A stretch of 64,000 bases of DNA, taken from Acidobacteriaceae bacterium. Lineage in GTDB: Bacteria; Acidobacteriota; Terriglobia; Terriglobales; Acidobacteriaceae. The notes under the pieces are model-generated. The model had not been told where the DNA came from. It searched no databases and worked only from the letters and a program-made list of their open reading frames with translations. Position numbers and translations under genes: made by a program. Location: assembly GCA_003151335.1 (NCBI GenBank), contig PLXE01000094.1, positions 27,910 to 91,909 of the forward strand, in the 5' to 3' direction. This document shows positions 63,123 to 64,000 of this stretch, one piece after another; position 1 is the first letter of the stretch; every line of letters starts with the position of its first letter.

Positions 63123-63204
63123 CTAGAAGCCGTCGCATAGTCGTTTTGTATCAGGGCGCGGCCTCAGACGTGCCGTAACGGTCATCAACGACTTGGCGCT
63201 TCAG

Positions 63205-63262
63205 AGGCTGTGTCGCCACCCATATTGGTTTGCGGGAGTGGAAGGAATCACACAAAATTCCA
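63205..63262 (+). mobile_element. MITE copy D, left part (interrupted)
   Basis: AGGCTGTGTCGCCACC at 63205-63220 matches the MITE end with two changes, followed by CATATTGGTTTGCGGGAGTG and GAAGGAATCACACAAAATTC as in copy C. The element is broken at 63263 by the nested 574-bp insertion and resumes at 63837. Confidence 0.85.
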
Positions 63263-63297
63263 GGAATATTTACTTGACACAAACTCTGAGCAGAAAG

Positions 63298-63333
63298 AAG
63301 TACAGCCCGCGGGGTGAGCCACGGGCTGTACTT
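63298..63333. repeat. 12-bp-stem hairpin near left end of nested element
   Basis: AAGTACAGCCCG and CGGGCTGTACTT form a perfect 12-bp stem around a 12-nt loop. It lies 35 bp inside the left end of the 574-bp element and may be a structural feature of transposition or a terminator-like RNA hairpin; no T run follows. Confidence 0.7.
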
Positions 63334-63444
63334 GCCAGCAGGGGAATTCATCGGAGGTCCCCCGGGAACGCCTCCCTCGGGGTATCGCTCCGAGAAATCC
63401 ATGCGGGTGGCCAGATAGAGGGTCGGAGGCCAGCATCCACCAAA

Positions 63445-63772
63445 GATCGCTGTCTGTGACAGGAACCACGCCCGACCGTTGCCGCTAAACCATTATTTGC
63501 GTCCGTTGGCCGCGATTTGTTCCAAAAGGTGAATTATCACGTTCGTTTTGCGGATATAAACCGTAGGGACATAGATCGCCAGCAACGCGAGCACTACCAG
63601 ACAAGCAGCAAGCACTAAAACGGATCCATACATGACGCCTCCAATCATGGTGTCGAAGAACCGAAGGGAGTTAAGTTCAGAAGTGAGCATCACGCAGGCG
63701 ACAGATCGCTGTCTGTGACGGCGATCACGCAAGGCGCACGAAGGTAACCAACAAATGATCGTTGTATATGAC
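63445..63772. repeat. Three direct copies of GATCGCTGTCTGTGAC
   Basis: Copies lie at 63445-63460, 63704-63719 and, with three changes, 63757-63772. The first two bracket the small membrane-protein gene. They may be internal binding sites or remnants of duplication within the nested element. Confidence 0.65.
63493..63633 (-). CDS. Small membrane protein (46 aa) in nested element
   Basis: ATG 63633 lies 4 nt after GGAGG. The protein has one TM (VLVLAACLVVLALLAIYVP) followed by a basic-amphipathic tail, YIRKTNVIIHLLEQIAANGRK. In-frame upstream ATGs lack such a site. Its strong ribosome site and clean TM make it more likely real than chance. It is the only gene in the 574-bp element. Function unknown. 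Confidence 0.65.
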   Translation of the reverse strand: MYGSVLVLAACLVVLALLAIYVPTVYIRKTNVIIHLLEQIAANGRK

Positions 63773-63836
63773 GATAGTCGTAGGTCTGCTTGACAGGCTG
63801 TGGTCTAATGACTGGTTTGTGTCAAGTGAATATTCC

Positions 63837-63933
63837 CGCAAAATTCAGCCCCGAATGGGGCGAAAGAGTTTAGCCCAGCCCGCCGCGGCGGGCTGGGGCA
63901 AGTGGGGAGACGGCAGAGGTTGCGACACTGTCT
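63837..63933 (+). mobile_element. MITE copy D, right part
   Basis: CGCAAAATTCAGCCCCGAAT resumes the MITE, with hairpins GCCCC-GAAT-GGGGC and CAGCCCGCC-GCG-GGCGGGCTG and the terminal GGTTGCGACACTGTCT (63918-63933). No clear target duplication with the left end was found. The remaining 63934-64000 shows no gene. Confidence 0.85.
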
Positions 63934-64000
63934 CTAGCGCCCTGTTCTTTCTTGCACTTCGTTCGATAGGACTGAAACAGGCTGCTGAAAAAGTCGGAAA

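Larger units (their letters stand above)
63263..63836. mobile_element. 574-bp nested element with 22-bp inverted ends
   Basis: The left end (63263-63284, GGAATATTTACTTGACAC...) and the right end (63815-63836) are inverted repeats matching at 21 of 22 positions. It lies inside MITE copy D. Flanks CACAAAATTCCA (left) and CGCAAAATTCA (right) resemble a degenerate 11-12-bp target duplication of the single CGCAAAATTCA in intact copy C. It encodes no transposase but one small membrane protein (63493-63633) and contains a 12-bp-stem hairpin at 63298-63333. Confidence 0.85.

Overview
This 64 kb, GC-rich window most resembles a soil acidobacterium of the Koribacter/Terriglobia type. That assignment is an inference. 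It rests on the mix of MacB/FtsX-type permeases, HpnI-like glycosyltransferases, DUF4136/TonB-like secreted proteins, small basic AT-hook-like proteins and abundant hairpin-rich dispersed repeats. No rRNA, tRNA or CRISPR array was recognised.

Layout. 1-920 holds a truncated HGSNAT/YeiB-like acyltransferase. 1.25-9.2 kb is an export operon (HlyD-type adaptor, two MacB/LolD-type ATPases, TolC) ending in its own NtrC-type activator and sensor kinase, with a sigma-54-like promoter and a palindromic site upstream. 9.2-13.3 kb holds DoxX, a C45-type Ntn hydrolase, a metallophosphoesterase and a small basic protein. 13.7-19.3 kb is a CzcCBA/CusCBA-like RND operon. 19.4-22.8 kb holds an SDR epimerase, an HpnI-like glycosyltransferase and an FAD oxidoreductase. 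22.9-32.7 kb is largely housekeeping (FtsX-type permease, FolD, CoaE, HtrA protease, ATP-PEP carboxykinase, TyrS). 33.1-36.2 kb is a CmcI-family gene apparently split by about 2.2 kb carrying two secreted-protein genes. 36.2-42.7 kb holds an OsmC gene with in-frame TGA (probable selenoprotein), DnaG, a hemerythrin, a TonB-like protein, BipA/TypA and DUF4136. 42.8-45.5 kb has two more FtsX-type permeases. 45.8-51.2 kb is a glycosyltransferase cluster. 51.6-58.5 kb has an alpha/beta hydrolase, an IS110 remnant, a secreted protein and a kinase/receiver/GGDEF-EAL module with a frameshifted EAL. 58.8-64 kb is a repeat-rich accessory end.

Most notable. (1) OsmC has TGA at its conserved peroxidatic Cys position, followed by a hairpin that meets bacterial SECIS geometry. 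(2) At least eight loci carry arrays of a roughly 7-bp unit (core AGTTNNN), usually with an inverted array across a short spacer. One lies in frame inside dnaG. (3) Three kinds of transposase-less mobile element sit at the right end: a 908-bp unit with 18-bp inverted ends, a perfect 8-bp target duplication and a passenger gene; a 163-bp hairpin MITE with a 7-bp duplication, present in several copies; and a 574-bp inverted-repeat element nested inside one MITE copy and encoding a 46-aa membrane protein.

The two export ATPases have no permease beside them, while the window's three FtsX-type permeases have no ATPase beside them. The two sets may therefore work together. All assignments come from reading the sequence; no database search was run.
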